DNA from: VGBV01 sp963780395
GTDB taxonomy: Bacteria; Actinomycetota; Thermoleophilia; Solirubrobacterales; 70-9
Assembly: GCA_963780395.1 (NCBI GenBank)
Contig: CAWABY010000017.1
Span: 186,001-250,000, forward strand
Direction of reading: 5' to 3'
DNA: 64,000 nucleotides
Made by a program: the position numbers and the translations under genes. Under the pieces are notes generated by a model. The model searched no databases, was not told the origin of the DNA, and was given only the letters and a program-made list of their open reading frames with translations. This document shows, one piece after another, positions 1 through 7,028 of the stretch (positions are counted from its first letter, which is position 1; every line of letters starts with the position of its first letter).

Positions 1-339
1 GCAGGTTGCCGTTCAAGGTTCTCCAGCGGGTTGACGTCAACGGTCAGCGCCACGCCGCTCGCCTTCCCTCGAAGGCGGGAAGTCGACGTGCGCGGGCGTG
101 GTCGTGAAGGTGCCGGTGGTGCCACCGCTGTAGGTGACGCCGTTGAGCTCGACCGGATCCGCCGGGGTGACGATCTCCGTCGGCTCCGCGAGCCCCGAGA
201 TCTTCAGGAACCCGTGATCAAGGGTGATCGTCGCCGCCGAAGCGGAGCTCACACCGACGGCGCCCACCCCAAGGGCAGCAATCGCGGACGCGAGTGCCAC
301 CCGGAGGCGGCGGCCGCCTCTGTTTCCATTACTTGACAT
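1..339 (-). CDS. Secreted protein fragment, frameshifted and cut by window edge
   Basis: The start is ATG at 339, supported by AAGGAG about six bases upstream. Residues 1-36 form a signal peptide: a basic stretch (RGGRRLR), an Ala/Gly/Val-rich core and a SASAA cleavage site, so the product is exported. The mature part is beta-rich (TLDHGFLKISGL and onward). The frame closes at 37, but the +1 frame continues to base 1 with protein-like sequence (SGVALTVDVNPLENLER), which suggests one extra base near 55-75. No family was recognised with confidence; an HtaA-like or other extracellular beta domain is possible. The C-terminus lies outside the window. Confidence 0.5.
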
Positions 340-545
340 TTGCTCTCCTTGCTAGGCGGGCACTCGACGCCCGCGATGAATCAACAACATCACACTTCCG
401 CCGTAGTTGCGAAAGGGCTGCTACCTGAAACTTGGTGTTTTGGCCGGCTGGCCAATCCCTCCTGAGGGCCCACACTACAGACCTCCAGCGAAGGCGTGGG
501 CGGCGCGCCCCTCCCCCAAGCGCCGGGCCGCTATAGGGTGTCGCC

Positions 546-803
546 GTGGGGATCATCGGCTGGATCCTGCTGGGCCTGCTCGCGGGCACGATCGCGCGGG
601 CGCTGATCCCCGGCGACACCGAGCCGGGCGGCTGCATCGGCACCACTGCGGTCGGCATCGCCGGGGCGCTGCTGGGCGGCTTCATCGCCACCGCGCTCGA
701 CATCGGCGAGATCGACGACTTCTTCGACCTCGGCACCTGGCTGATCGCGATCGGCGGCTCGGTGCTGCTGCTGCTGATCATCCGCGCCATCGCCCGCCGC
801 TAG
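546..803 (+). CDS. GlsB/YeaQ/YmgE-family small membrane protein
   Basis: This 85-residue protein is almost entirely hydrophobic, with three membrane segments (about residues 3-20, 33-50 and 62-80) and the glycine pattern of the transglycosylase-associated / GlsB family: GIIGWILLGLLAGTIAR at the start and GGCIGTTAVGIAGALLGG in the middle. Members are general-stress inner-membrane proteins of unknown biochemical activity. The length matches the family (80-90 residues). The start is GTG at 546. It stands alone, downstream of a roughly 200-base gap in which nothing else was recognised. Confidence 0.75.
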   Translation: MGIIGWILLGLLAGTIARALIPGDTEPGGCIGTTAVGIAGALLGGFIATALDIGEIDDFFDLGTWLIAIGGSVLLLLIIRAIARR

Positions 804-852
804 CGCGGCCCCACCCCTCCGCCTCCGGTTGACGGGACGCGATACTGCGGCG

Positions 853-1273
853 ATGAGCGAGGCGGGAACCAACGAGGACAACATCGAGGTGCTGAGACCC
901 GTCTACGAGCAGTGTCCCAAGGGCAACTTCCGCCCGGTCACCGACGCCTACGGCCCCGACCTGGAATGGGGCTGGTCCGAGGAGTTCCCCGACATCGCCG
1001 GCGTCGAGCGCGGCGCCGAGGGCCAGAGCGAGCAAGCTGCTGACCTGGCTCAGCACCTGGGAGAAATGGCGGGTGGAGGTCGAGGAGTACCGCACCAACG
1101 GCGACTTCGTCGTCGTGCTCACCCGCTACATCGGCCGCGGCAAGGGCAGCGGCGTCGACGTCGACACCCCCGGCGCCCACCTGTGGACGGTCAGGGACGG
1201 CCGCGCCGTCCGCATGGTCGTCTTCTCCGACCGCGAGCGCGCGCTGGAGGCCGCTGGGCTGGCGCCGGGTTGA
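853..1273 (+). CDS. SnoaL-like (NTF2-fold) protein, frameshifted
   Basis: ATG at 853 opens MSEAGTNEDNIEVLRPVYEQ, typical of small SnoaL-like proteins of the NTF2 fold (EVLR..YE..NRGD pattern). After FPDIAGVERG the frame becomes unlike the family, while the +1 frame gives SKLLTWLSTWEKWRVEVEEY and runs on to LEAAGLAPG with a stop at 1273. One extra base near 1020-1035 explains this. The rejoined product is about 139 residues, the usual length. Members are small enzymes or ligand-binding proteins, and no specific function can be assigned. Whether the gene is broken in the cell or only in the assembly cannot be told from the sequence. Confidence 0.55.
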
Positions 1274-1376
1274 GCGGCGAGGTCAGTGGGGGACTTGGCG
1301 CTGCTTCGCTTTGCCAATAGGATCGCCCTCAGATGGCGCGTGCTGAAGCTGCCCGCGCAGAAACGAGGGAGAGGTC

Positions 1377-2000
1377 ATGAAGAGACTCCGGGGAAGCAAG
1401 CCGTCGCCCGCGATGGTGGTTTCGATCATTGCGCTGGTCCTTGCGCTCGCTGGGAGCGCCGCGGCCGGCATAGCCACGATCAGCGTCCTCAGCAAGAAGG
1501 AAAAGAAGCAGACACGGAACATCGCCAAGGATGAGATCAAGAAGGCCGCCCCGGGTCTGTCGGTGGCCAACGCGCAGAATGCGAACGCGCTCGGCGGTGT
1601 CGGACTCAACTCCGTCGTGACGGGCGCCTCCCAGAGCCTCGGCGGCTGTGACCCGAGCTCGACCACATTCGTCAGCTGCGCGTCCGTGACGTTGGACCTT
1701 CCCAGGGCCGGGCGCGTACTGGGATGGGCCGACCTCCAGTGGCACAGCGATTCCGCGGCCCCGACCAGGGCGGAATGTCAGATGCGGGTGGATGATGCGT
1801 CTATCGGCCACGGCATGCTCTTCGGCGAGTCCGTGACCGCCAACACGAGCGCTCTGCACGAGAGAGGCGTGGGAGGGAATTTCATCACCACGAACCTCAC
1901 TGCTGGACCCCACACCTTCTCGGTCAACTGCAACGAGCCGGACTCCGACATCGACATCGACCAGGCAGCGATTTCAGTGCTGTTGCTGGGTACCAGCTAA
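1377..2000 (+). CDS. Secreted/anchored protein with SPAMVV N-terminus
   Basis: The start ATG at 1377 follows GAGGGAGAGG. Residues 9-33 (PSPAMVVSIIALVLALAGSAA) form a signal peptide or anchor of a type seen repeatedly in Thermoleophilia extracellular proteins. A short Lys-rich stretch follows (residues 40-57), then about 140 residues rich in Ser, Thr and Gly with four Cys, consistent with a small beta-sandwich stabilised by disulfides. No enzyme motif is visible, and the function is unknown. It is monocistronic and is followed by the perfect hairpin at 2053-2078. Confidence 0.6.
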   Translation: MKRLRGSKPSPAMVVSIIALVLALAGSAAAGIATISVLSKKEKKQTRNIAKDEIKKAAPGLSVANAQNANALGGVGLNSVVTGASQSLGGCDPSSTTFVSCASVTLDLPRAGRVLGWADLQWHSDSAAPTRAECQMRVDDASIGHGMLFGESVTANTSALHERGVGGNFITTNLTAGPHTFSVNCNEPDSDIDIDQAAISVLLLGTS

Positions 2001-2052
2001 CTGGAGGCCGCCGGCCTGGAGCCGGACTGACGGCCGGTGATGGTGGCGTCGA

Positions 2053-2078
2053 GAGAAGCCCGCCGGAGCGGGCTTCTC
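2053..2078. terminator. Hairpin terminator between convergent genes
   Basis: An 11-bp perfect stem (GAGAAGCCCGC / GCGGGCTTCTC) encloses a CGGA tetraloop. It lies between the plus-strand gene ending at 2000 and the minus-strand gene whose repaired stop is 2095-2097, so it could serve both. There is no T tract on either side, as is common in high-GC actinobacteria. Confidence 0.6.
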
Positions 2079-2094
2079 CTGGACGCCAGTGTGC

Positions 2095-2552
2095 TCAGGT
2101 GTTGTCGGCTGCGAACTGAGCCGGATCGGGCATGTCGATCGGGCCCTGCTTGGGCTCCCCAATCCGGAGGTAGTTGCCGAATGGGTCGCGCAGACCGCAG
2201 TCGGTGCCGTAGAAGCGCTCTGTCGGCTCCTCGGTGAACTCGACTCCCTTGGCGACAGGTCCTTGTAGGTCGCGTGGATGTCGTCAACCGAGATGATGGC
2301 CGCCATTCCCATCGCGCCCTTGGTGATCAGCTCCCGGACTTGCTCGGTCGTCGCTTCGTCCATGGCCGGCGGGCCCGGCTTCTCCAGCAGAAGCTGCTGC
2401 TCGGGCCGGCCCGGCACGTTGACGGTCAGCCAGCGCATGAAGCCGAGGTCGGCGTCGGTGTTCACCTCGAAGCCGAGCTTGCCGACGTAGAACTCGAGCG
2501 CCTCGTCCTGATCCAGCACGTAAACCTGTGAATGAGTGATTTGTTTGATCAT
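2095..2552 (-). CDS. Glyoxalase/bleomycin-resistance (VOC) protein, frameshifted
   Basis: The N-terminal half (MIKQITHSQVYVLDQDEALE, then KLGFEVNTDADLG and RWLTVNVPG) is a VOC metal-dependent fold of the YaeR/PhnB-like kind often annotated as glyoxalase. After HATYKDL the open frame turns to Ser/Arg nonsense. The next frame reads VAKGVEFTEEPTERFYGTDC and continues to a stop at 2095, restoring the typical GLRDPFGNYLRI C-terminus. One base is missing near 2257. The repaired length is about 152 residues, normal for the family. The AraC-type regulator gene ends nine bases upstream, so the two form an operon. Substrate unknown. Confidence 0.7.
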
Positions 2553-2561
2553 GCGGCCAAG

Positions 2562-2987
2562 CTAGCCCACGGCCCTCCGCTCGGCTTCTCCAAAACTGCT
2601 CGGTCTCGTCCACGCCCTCGAGAAGCAGGCGGGGACGGCACGAAGGTCCGCGGCGCCGCGCCGATACTCGGTCGGTGATTCGCCGACGATCTCGCTGAAG
2701 GTCCGAGTGAAGGACCCGAGGCTCGTGAAGCCCACGTCGAGGCAGATCTCGGTGACGCTGGTTTCTCCCTCCCGCAGCATGTACATCGCTCGCTCCACCC
2801 GCCGCCGTTGCAGATAGCGATGCGGGGTCTCGCCGAATGTGCTGCGAAAGGTCCGGATGAAATTCGCCTCGGAGGAATACGCGAGCCCTGCGAGGGTCGG
2901 GATGTCGAGCGGCTTGGCGTAGTCGCGGTCCATCGCGTCTCGCACGCGCAGCATGCGGCGGTTTGTCTCTTCCACGGCTCGACTCAT
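2562..2987 (-). CDS. AraC-family transcriptional regulator (DNA-binding domain only)
   Basis: The 141-residue product from ATG 2985-2987 consists of the two helix-turn-helix units of the AraC/XylS family: residues 29-52 (IPTLAGLAYSSEANFIRTF) and 76-110 (TSVTEICLDVGFTSLGSFTR), ending in the family's SPTEYRR. There is no N-terminal sensing domain, so it resembles short MarA/SoxS-like regulators. The open frame extends further upstream through the tRNA-like sequence, but that part is not protein-like, so the internal ATG was chosen. It precedes the VOC gene by nine bases and probably controls it. Confidence 0.8.
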   Translation of the reverse strand: MSRAVEETNRRMLRVRDAMDRDYAKPLDIPTLAGLAYSSEANFIRTFRSTFGETPHRYLQRRRVERAMYMLREGETSVTEICLDVGFTSLGSFTRTFSEIVGESPTEYRRGAADLRAVPACFSRAWTRPSSFGEAERRAVG

Positions 2988-3034
2988 CTCAGAGCGAGAA
3001 CAGGGCCGCATCCCGGGGGGGCCGGATGCTTCGA

Positions 3035-3102
3035 TGGGCCGTACAGGGATCGAACCTGTGACCTTGAGATTAAGAGTCTCCTGCTCTACCAGCTGAGCTA
3101 AC
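3035..3102 (-). tRNA. Partial tRNA-Lys(CTT) copy with mismatched acceptor arm
   Basis: Bases 3033-3102 are identical, over 70 bp, to the intact tRNA-Lys at 4896-4965: D arm, CTT anticodon loop, T arm and 3' acceptor strand ending ACGGCCCA. The 5' acceptor strand is replaced by CCGGTGT, which pairs with ACGGCCC at only four of seven positions. It is therefore either a 3' tRNA remnant (for example an attachment-site duplication) or a chimera of two tRNA genes. No CCA is encoded. It is probably not a functional tRNA as written. Confidence 0.7.
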
Positions 3103-3315
3103 ACCGGCTCGCGCGTTCGCGAGCTCTCGTTTAGCCCGACCCGCGACGGGTACTCCTTCTTAGACGCCGGTCCCAGTTGTCGAGAGCCCCGGCGTCGTTG
3201 CAAACGGAGCGGCACTGCTCATTGGAGCGGGACCACTGAGATGAGATAAGCGCGCGGGACGCGGCCATCAATTGGTCGCCTGTTGCCCGTGCGGCCAGAC
3301 GAGCAAGGAGGAAGC

Positions 3316-3906
3316 ATGGAAGGAACCGAAGAACACCACGGCAACGGCGGAGAAGTCGCCGAGCAGGCCCAGGAGAAGGCCGGCGACGTCGCCGAGCAGG
3401 CCCGCGAGACGGCGGGCGAAGTGACCGATCAGGCTCGCGAGCAGGCCCACAACCTGGCCTCCCAGGCCCAGGAGACGGTCCGTTCGCAGGTGGACGAGCG
3501 CTCGACCCAGGCCGGCGAGCGAATCACTGGCACGGCGGGTGACCTGCGCAGCGTCGGCGAGGAGCTGCGCAACCAGGGCAAGGACACGCCGGCGAAGTAC
3601 GTCGAGCAGGCGGCTGACCGGATCGAGCAAACCGGCGGCTATCTGCGTGACTCGGACGCCGACCGGCTGCTCAGCGACGCCGAGGATTTCGGCCGCAGGC
3701 AGCCATGGGTCGTGCTGGCCGGAGCCGCGGTCGTGGGCATCGCTGCGGCGCGTTTTCTGAAGGCGTCCAGCCGCGATCGCTACCGCTCGCGGTCCGACGC
3801 CCAGGGCCCGAGCCGCCCAACGAGCCTGCCGGCGGGCGCTTCACCGAGCACCGCGACCCAACGGTCGCAGGGTGCCACGGCGGAGCCGGCGGGGGTTGGG
3901 AGCTGA
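3316..3906 (+). CDS. LEA-like amphipathic stress protein with C-terminal membrane helix
   Basis: ATG at 3316 lies five bases after a strong AAGGAGG. Residues 14-57 form four consecutive 11-residue repeats (VAEQAQEKAGD, VAEQARETAGE, VTDQAREQAHN, LASQAQETVRS), the periodicity of late-embryogenesis-abundant and apolipoprotein-like amphipathic helices. Helical sequence continues to about residue 125. One membrane segment (about 131-148, WVVLAGAAVVGIAAARF) follows, as in ElaB/DUF883-type ribosome- or membrane-anchoring proteins. The tail is Ser/Pro-rich. It leads a three-gene set with the holin-X-like and DUF3618 genes and is likely a desiccation or osmotic stress protein by analogy. Confidence 0.65.
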   Translation: MEGTEEHHGNGGEVAEQAQEKAGDVAEQARETAGEVTDQAREQAHNLASQAQETVRSQVDERSTQAGERITGTAGDLRSVGEELRNQGKDTPAKYVEQAADRIEQTGGYLRDSDADRLLSDAEDFGRRQPWVVLAGAAVVGIAAARFLKASSRDRYRSRSDAQGPSRPTSLPAGASPSTATQRSQGATAEPAGVGS

Positions 3907-3910
3907 GGCC

Positions 3911-4333
3911 ATGACCGACCACAGCAACAACACCGAGCTCAGGTCGAACTCCACCGGGGACCTGCTCAAGCAGCTCTCCGAGGAGGTATCGACCCTGGTT
4001 CGGCAGGAGGTCGAGCTGGCGAAGTCCGAGCTCACAGAGAAGGGCAAGAAGGCAGGTCTCGGCGCAGGGATGTTCGGAGGGGCCGGGTTGTTCGGCGTCA
4101 CCGCCTTCTTGGCGTTGACGACCTGCCTGATCCTCGCCCTCTCGCAGGGCATGGACGGCTGGCTCGCTGCGCTGATCGTCACGGTCGTCTACGGCGCCGT
4201 TGCCGGCGTCCTGGCGTTGGCCGGAAAGAAGAAGGTGGAAGAGGCCGGGCCCCCACAGCCCGAGCAAACCGTCGAGACACTGAAGGAGGACGTGCAATGG
4301 GCCAAGACCCAGGCAGCATCCGTGAGGAGATAG
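3911..4333 (+). CDS. Phage-holin-3_6-like membrane protein (holin-X superfamily, not a phage gene)
   Basis: The 140-residue product has the LVRQEVELAKSELTEKGKKAG motif that begins actinobacterial holin-X-superfamily proteins, then two membrane hairpins (about residues 54-80 and 84-107) and a charged C-terminus. Despite the Pfam-style name, these are chromosomal proteins that usually occur beside DUF3618 genes. The start ATG 3911 is four bases after the previous stop. The 3' end overlaps the next gene by 37 bases, implying translational coupling. The role is unknown; membrane protection or envelope stress is the usual suggestion. Confidence 0.7.
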   Translation: MTDHSNNTELRSNSTGDLLKQLSEEVSTLVRQEVELAKSELTEKGKKAGLGAGMFGGAGLFGVTAFLALTTCLILALSQGMDGWLAALIVTVVYGAVAGVLALAGKKKVEEAGPPQPEQTVETLKEDVQWAKTQAASVRR

Positions 4334-4830
4334 AGGACACAAGAGGGCGCATGGGCGACACCGTCGATGCGCTCACCTACAAGGCGAACGTGCCCGAGCG
4401 TGTGAAGGAGACCTTCGCCGACAAGCGCGATCGCCTCAAGCACCAGATGTCGGGCACGGCCTCGCGCATGAACGAGGCCACGCCGGACGCGGACGATGTC
4501 AAGGGCGGCGCCCAGCAGGCCGTCGGCTTCGCCCAGGAGAACCCGCTCGGTCTCGCGATCGGCGGCCTCGCCGCCGGGTTCCTGGTCGGGATGATGATTC
4601 CCTCGACCCGGATCGAGGACGAGCGCATCGGGCCCGTGGCCGACGAGGTCAAGGATCAGGTGTCCGAGACGGCGGGCGAGGCGCTCGACCGTGGCAAGCA
4701 GGTCGCCCAGGACGTCGCCGAAACGGCGCGCGATTCCGCCGAAGAGGCAGTGGCGACGGTGAAGGACGACGTCAAGGAGACGGCGCAGGAGAGCGGCCAG
4801 CAACAGGCCGAGGAGCTGCGCAGCAGCTGA
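4297..4830 (+). CDS. DUF3618 domain membrane protein
   Basis: Residues 1-45 match the DUF3618 signature (SIREEIEDTRGRMGDTVDAL, then KANVPERVKE). A single membrane segment lies at about residues 84-102 (PLGLAIGGLAAGFLVGMMIP), followed by a 70-residue amphipathic helix of repeated Ala/Glu/Lys/Val units (GEALDRGKQVAQDVAETARD) resembling the first gene of this set. The gene begins inside the preceding one. DUF3618 proteins typically accompany holin-X-like partners. No enzymatic function is known. A GC-rich hairpin follows the stop directly. Confidence 0.8.
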   Translation: MGQDPGSIREEIEDTRGRMGDTVDALTYKANVPERVKETFADKRDRLKHQMSGTASRMNEATPDADDVKGGAQQAVGFAQENPLGLAIGGLAAGFLVGMMIPSTRIEDERIGPVADEVKDQVSETAGEALDRGKQVAQDVAETARDSAEEAVATVKDDVKETAQESGQQQAEELRSS

Positions 4831-4877
4831 GGCTCCTGCCGTGGCCCCGCGCCGTCAGGCGCGGGGCCACGGGAGCC
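4831..4877. terminator. Strong GC-rich hairpin after the stress-gene trio
   Basis: A 13-bp perfect stem (4841-4853 with 4858-4870, GTGGCCCCGCGCC with a GTCA loop) is extended by a second paired segment GGCTCC/GGAGCC across a small bulge. It starts one base after the DUF3618 stop and lies 20 bases from the tRNA-Lys 3' end on the other strand, so it may end transcription from both sides. Confidence 0.7.
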
Positions 4878-4897
4878 TCAACCGGCCGATTCCGGGA

Positions 4898-4970
4898 TGG
4901 GCCGTACAGGGATCGAACCTGTGACCTTGAGATTAAGAGTCTCCTGCTCTACCAGCTGAGCTAACGGCCC
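4898..4970 (-). tRNA. tRNA-Lys(CTT)
   Basis: This is a 73-nt cloverleaf: acceptor GGGCCGT paired with ACGGCCC, discriminator A, D arm GCTC/GAGC, anticodon loop CTCTTAA giving anticodon CTT, and T arm with GGTTCGATCC. No CCA is encoded. The anticodon stem has one mismatch at its base (G27-A43). Bases 4896-4965 are duplicated exactly at 3033-3102. Confidence 0.93.
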
Positions 4971-4989
4971 GGGAACTGAGGCCGAGAGT

Positions 4990-5796
4990 TTAGGGGGTGC
5001 CCAGCGAGCCGCCGCCGACGCCGGAGCCGCCGCCGAGAGCTCCGCCGGCGCCGCCGAGCGGGTTCTCGCCCTCGCCCTGCGCTCCCTGCTTCTTCTCCTT
5101 CGCGACCTGCTTCTCGAAGGCCTCGGCCTGGGTCTCGATCTGTTCGAGCTGCTTGCGGGCGGCCGCCTGCTCGTCCTTGGGCGTCTTCGCGACCGACTGG
5201 GCCGTGGCCCGGTCGCCCTCGGCGAACCTGCCGGCGAAGTAGAGGTAGAGCGCGAGGTTGCCGAGGTTGCCGCGTGAGGAATCCGCGTCGGCGGCGACCT
5301 GCTGGGCCTCGGCCGCGTTCTCGATCTGGACGCGGGCCTCGACGGCGCTGGTCGAGTTCTGGGCGAGCAGGAAGAACGTGTTGGCGATCCGCAGCGCCGC
5401 GCCGTTATCGGGCTTTGGCGGCTTCAGCGCCAGGTACGCGGCCCAGGCGTCGGCGGCCGCGTTGTAGGAGTCAGCGGCGTCGCTGGTGACGATCGTCTGG
5501 CCGGTGGCCTCGTCGACGTCGAGCTGGCTGTCGCCCTGCTGGATGTAGAGGGTGACCAGCTCCAGCTGCGCCGCGGCGTCCTTGGGGTTCGCCTCGGCCT
5601 TCTCCTCGGCGTCGTCGATCTCGTCCTCGAAGCCACTGTCGGCGCTGCCGCCGCTGCTGAAGATGTCCGAGATCCCGCCGGTGGCGTCGCTGCCGATGCC
5701 GAAGCCGACCAGGCCGACGGCGAGCAGGATCGCGAGGATCGAGTAGACCACCTTGATGATGCGGCGGCGGCCGGGGCTTTGCAGGTCGAAGAGCAC
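4990..5796 (-). CDS. Membrane-anchored TPR-like protein
   Basis: The 268-residue product has one N-terminal membrane segment (about residues 13-35, IIKVVYSILAILLAVGLVG) with a basic RRR flank. About 180 residues of helical repeats follow, with tetratricopeptide character (NPKDAAAQLELVTLYIQQGD, AADAWAAYLALKPPKPDNGAAL, NLALYLYFAGRF). It ends in a Gly-rich tail. It is last in the tatA-tatC-TPR set, 11 bases after tatC, and probably works as a scaffold at the membrane. A direct role in Tat export is not shown by anything in the sequence. Start GTG 5796. Confidence 0.65.
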   Translation of the reverse strand: MLFDLQSPGRRRIIKVVYSILAILLAVGLVGFGIGSDATGGISDIFSSGGSADSGFEDEIDDAEEKAEANPKDAAAQLELVTLYIQQGDSQLDVDEATGQTIVTSDAADSYNAAADAWAAYLALKPPKPDNGAALRIANTFFLLAQNSTSAVEARVQIENAAEAQQVAADADSSRGNLGNLALYLYFAGRFAEGDRATAQSVAKTPKDEQAAARKQLEQIETQAEAFEKQVAKEKKQGAQGEGENPLGGAGGALGGGSGVGGGSLGTP

Positions 5797-5807
5797 GGGC
5801 GGGAAGC

Positions 5808-6626
5808 CTAGGCGAACTCGCTCGGGGGCGATGCGGGGGGCTCGCGGCGCTCGGGCTCCGGCGGGGGCTCGGCCGAGGGCTCCAGCTCGGAGCCCAGGTC
5901 CTTGGGCGGGCCGATGATCCGCGCAAGCAGCAGGCTGCCCTCGAACAGGAAGATCAGCGGCACCATCGAGATCACCATCGTGATCGGGTCGGTCCCGGGC
6001 AGCAGCATCGCCAGCACCGCGATGACCAGGATCGCGTAGCGGCGGTTGGCCGCGATCTGCTGCGGCGTGAAGATGCCGAGGCGGACGATCGCGAGGATCC
6101 CGATCGGGATCTGGAAGAGGATGCCGACGGCGATCGAGGTGAGCGCGAAGAAGCTGTAGTAGTCGCGCGCGCGGATCTCGATGTTGAACTCGTCCTCGTT
6201 GAAGTTGAGCAGGAAGTCGGTCGCGGCGGGCATCACCACGAAGTAGGCGAAGACGATGCCGCCGATGAACAGGAACGGCGCCATCAGCAGGAACGGGAGG
6301 ATCGTCTTGCGCTCGCGCGGGCTCAGCGCCGGCAGCACGAACGCGTAGGCCTCATACAGGAGCACCGGCAGCGTCAGGATGATCGCCGCGTAGGCGGTCA
6401 CGGTCAGCGTCGTCGTGAACGGCTCGGCGACGCCGAAGGTGATCGGGGTGCGGTCGCCGGGAAGCGGCTCGTTAGCGAGATCCAACAGGAAGCTGTTCTG
6501 CCAGAAGCAGATCGCCGCGAAGACCGCGAACACGATCAGCGTCGTGATGATCCGCGAGCGCAGCTCGTCGAGATGCTCGACCAGCGTCAGCCGGTCCTCG
6601 AAGTCGACCGGCTTTACCCGGGGCAC
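5808..6626 (-). CDS. tatC: Twin-arginine translocase subunit TatC
   Basis: This is the six-helix membrane core that recognises twin-arginine signal peptides for export of folded proteins. The N-terminus carries the family hallmark LVEHLDELRSRI with the conserved Glu used in signal binding, and the central part has the FVLPALSPRERK loop. The 272-residue length is normal, with a Pro/Glu-rich cytoplasmic tail (PEPERREPPASPP). GTG 6626 has GGAG six bases upstream. It lies 21 bases downstream of tatA. The Rieske protein of this window carries a twin-arginine motif and is a plausible substrate. Confidence 0.95.
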   Translation of the reverse strand: MPRVKPVDFEDRLTLVEHLDELRSRIITTLIVFAVFAAICFWQNSFLLDLANEPLPGDRTPITFGVAEPFTTTLTVTAYAAIILTLPVLLYEAYAFVLPALSPRERKTILPFLLMAPFLFIGGIVFAYFVVMPAATDFLLNFNEDEFNIEIRARDYYSFFALTSIAVGILFQIPIGILAIVRLGIFTPQQIAANRRYAILVIAVLAMLLPGTDPITMVISMVPLIFLFEGSLLLARIIGPPKDLGSELEPSAEPPPEPERREPPASPPSEFA

Positions 6627-6647
6627 GCCAGCTCCGCCCGGCTGGCG

Positions 6648-6914
6648 CTAGGCCCGCTTCTCGGTGACGACCTCGCCCTCGACGGGCTCGCCGGCGGCGG
6701 CCTTGGCCTCGGCCTCGTCGGCCTGCCTCGCCTCGAGCGCGGCGCGCTCGTCGTCCGCGTCGTCCTGGTCCTTGTCGTCCCCGGTCACCGAGCCCTTGAA
6801 CTCCCGGATACCGCGTCCCATCGAGCGGCCCAGCTCGGGCAGGCGCTTCGGCCCGAAGATGATCAGCACGATGACCAGCACGATCGCAATCTCAAGTGGT
6901 CCGATATTCGGCAC
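6648..6914 (-). CDS. tatA: Twin-arginine translocase subunit TatA
   Basis: The 88-residue product has a short periplasmic N-terminus, one membrane helix (about residues 5-20, GPLEIAIVLVIVLIIFG), the FGPKRLPELGRSMGRGIREF hinge and amphipathic helix that define TatA, and an acidic tail (DDKDQDDADDE). TatA oligomers form the pore recruited by TatC. The start is GTG 6914. It heads the tatA-tatC-TPR operon. Confidence 0.93.
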   Translation of the reverse strand: MPNIGPLEIAIVLVIVLIIFGPKRLPELGRSMGRGIREFKGSVTGDDKDQDDADDERAALEARQADEAEAKAAAGEPVEGEVVTEKRA

Positions 6915-6936
6915 GAGGCGAATGGTAACGGCCCCT

Positions 6937-6959
6937 GCCTGGCTGCCTGCAAGCCAGGC
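6937..6959 (-). repeat. Short inverted repeat upstream of tatA
   Basis: GCCTGGCT and AGCCAGGC form an 8-bp stem with a 7-base loop between dcd and tatA (both minus). It may terminate dcd or cap the tatA leader. There is no T tract. Evidence is limited to the pairing. Confidence 0.35.
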
Positions 6960-6988
6960 GCCCTGGTGCCTGGCTAAGGCGGGATCTG

Positions 6989-7028
6989 CTCCCCGCTAGT
7001 CGGCGTCAGCTCCCCGCTAGTCGGCGTC
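6989..7028. repeat. 21-bp tandem duplication spanning the dcd stop codon
   Basis: The 19-base string CTCCCCGCTAGTCGGCGTC occurs at 6989-7007 and again at 7010-7028, a 21-base period. On the minus strand this duplicates the last codons (Asp-Ala-Asp) and the TAG stop of dcd plus seven bases after it. The upstream copy is the one used, so the protein is not altered. Confidence 0.85.

Noticed and set aside
2988..3215. Longer AraC regulator reading through the tRNA-like copy
   Set aside because: Translation of tRNA sequence gives non-family residues; an internal ATG at 2987 matches short AraC proteins.
3911..4333. Possible prophage because of the holin-like protein
   Set aside because: There are no other phage genes. 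The holin-X family is chromosomal in actinobacteria and pairs with DUF3618.
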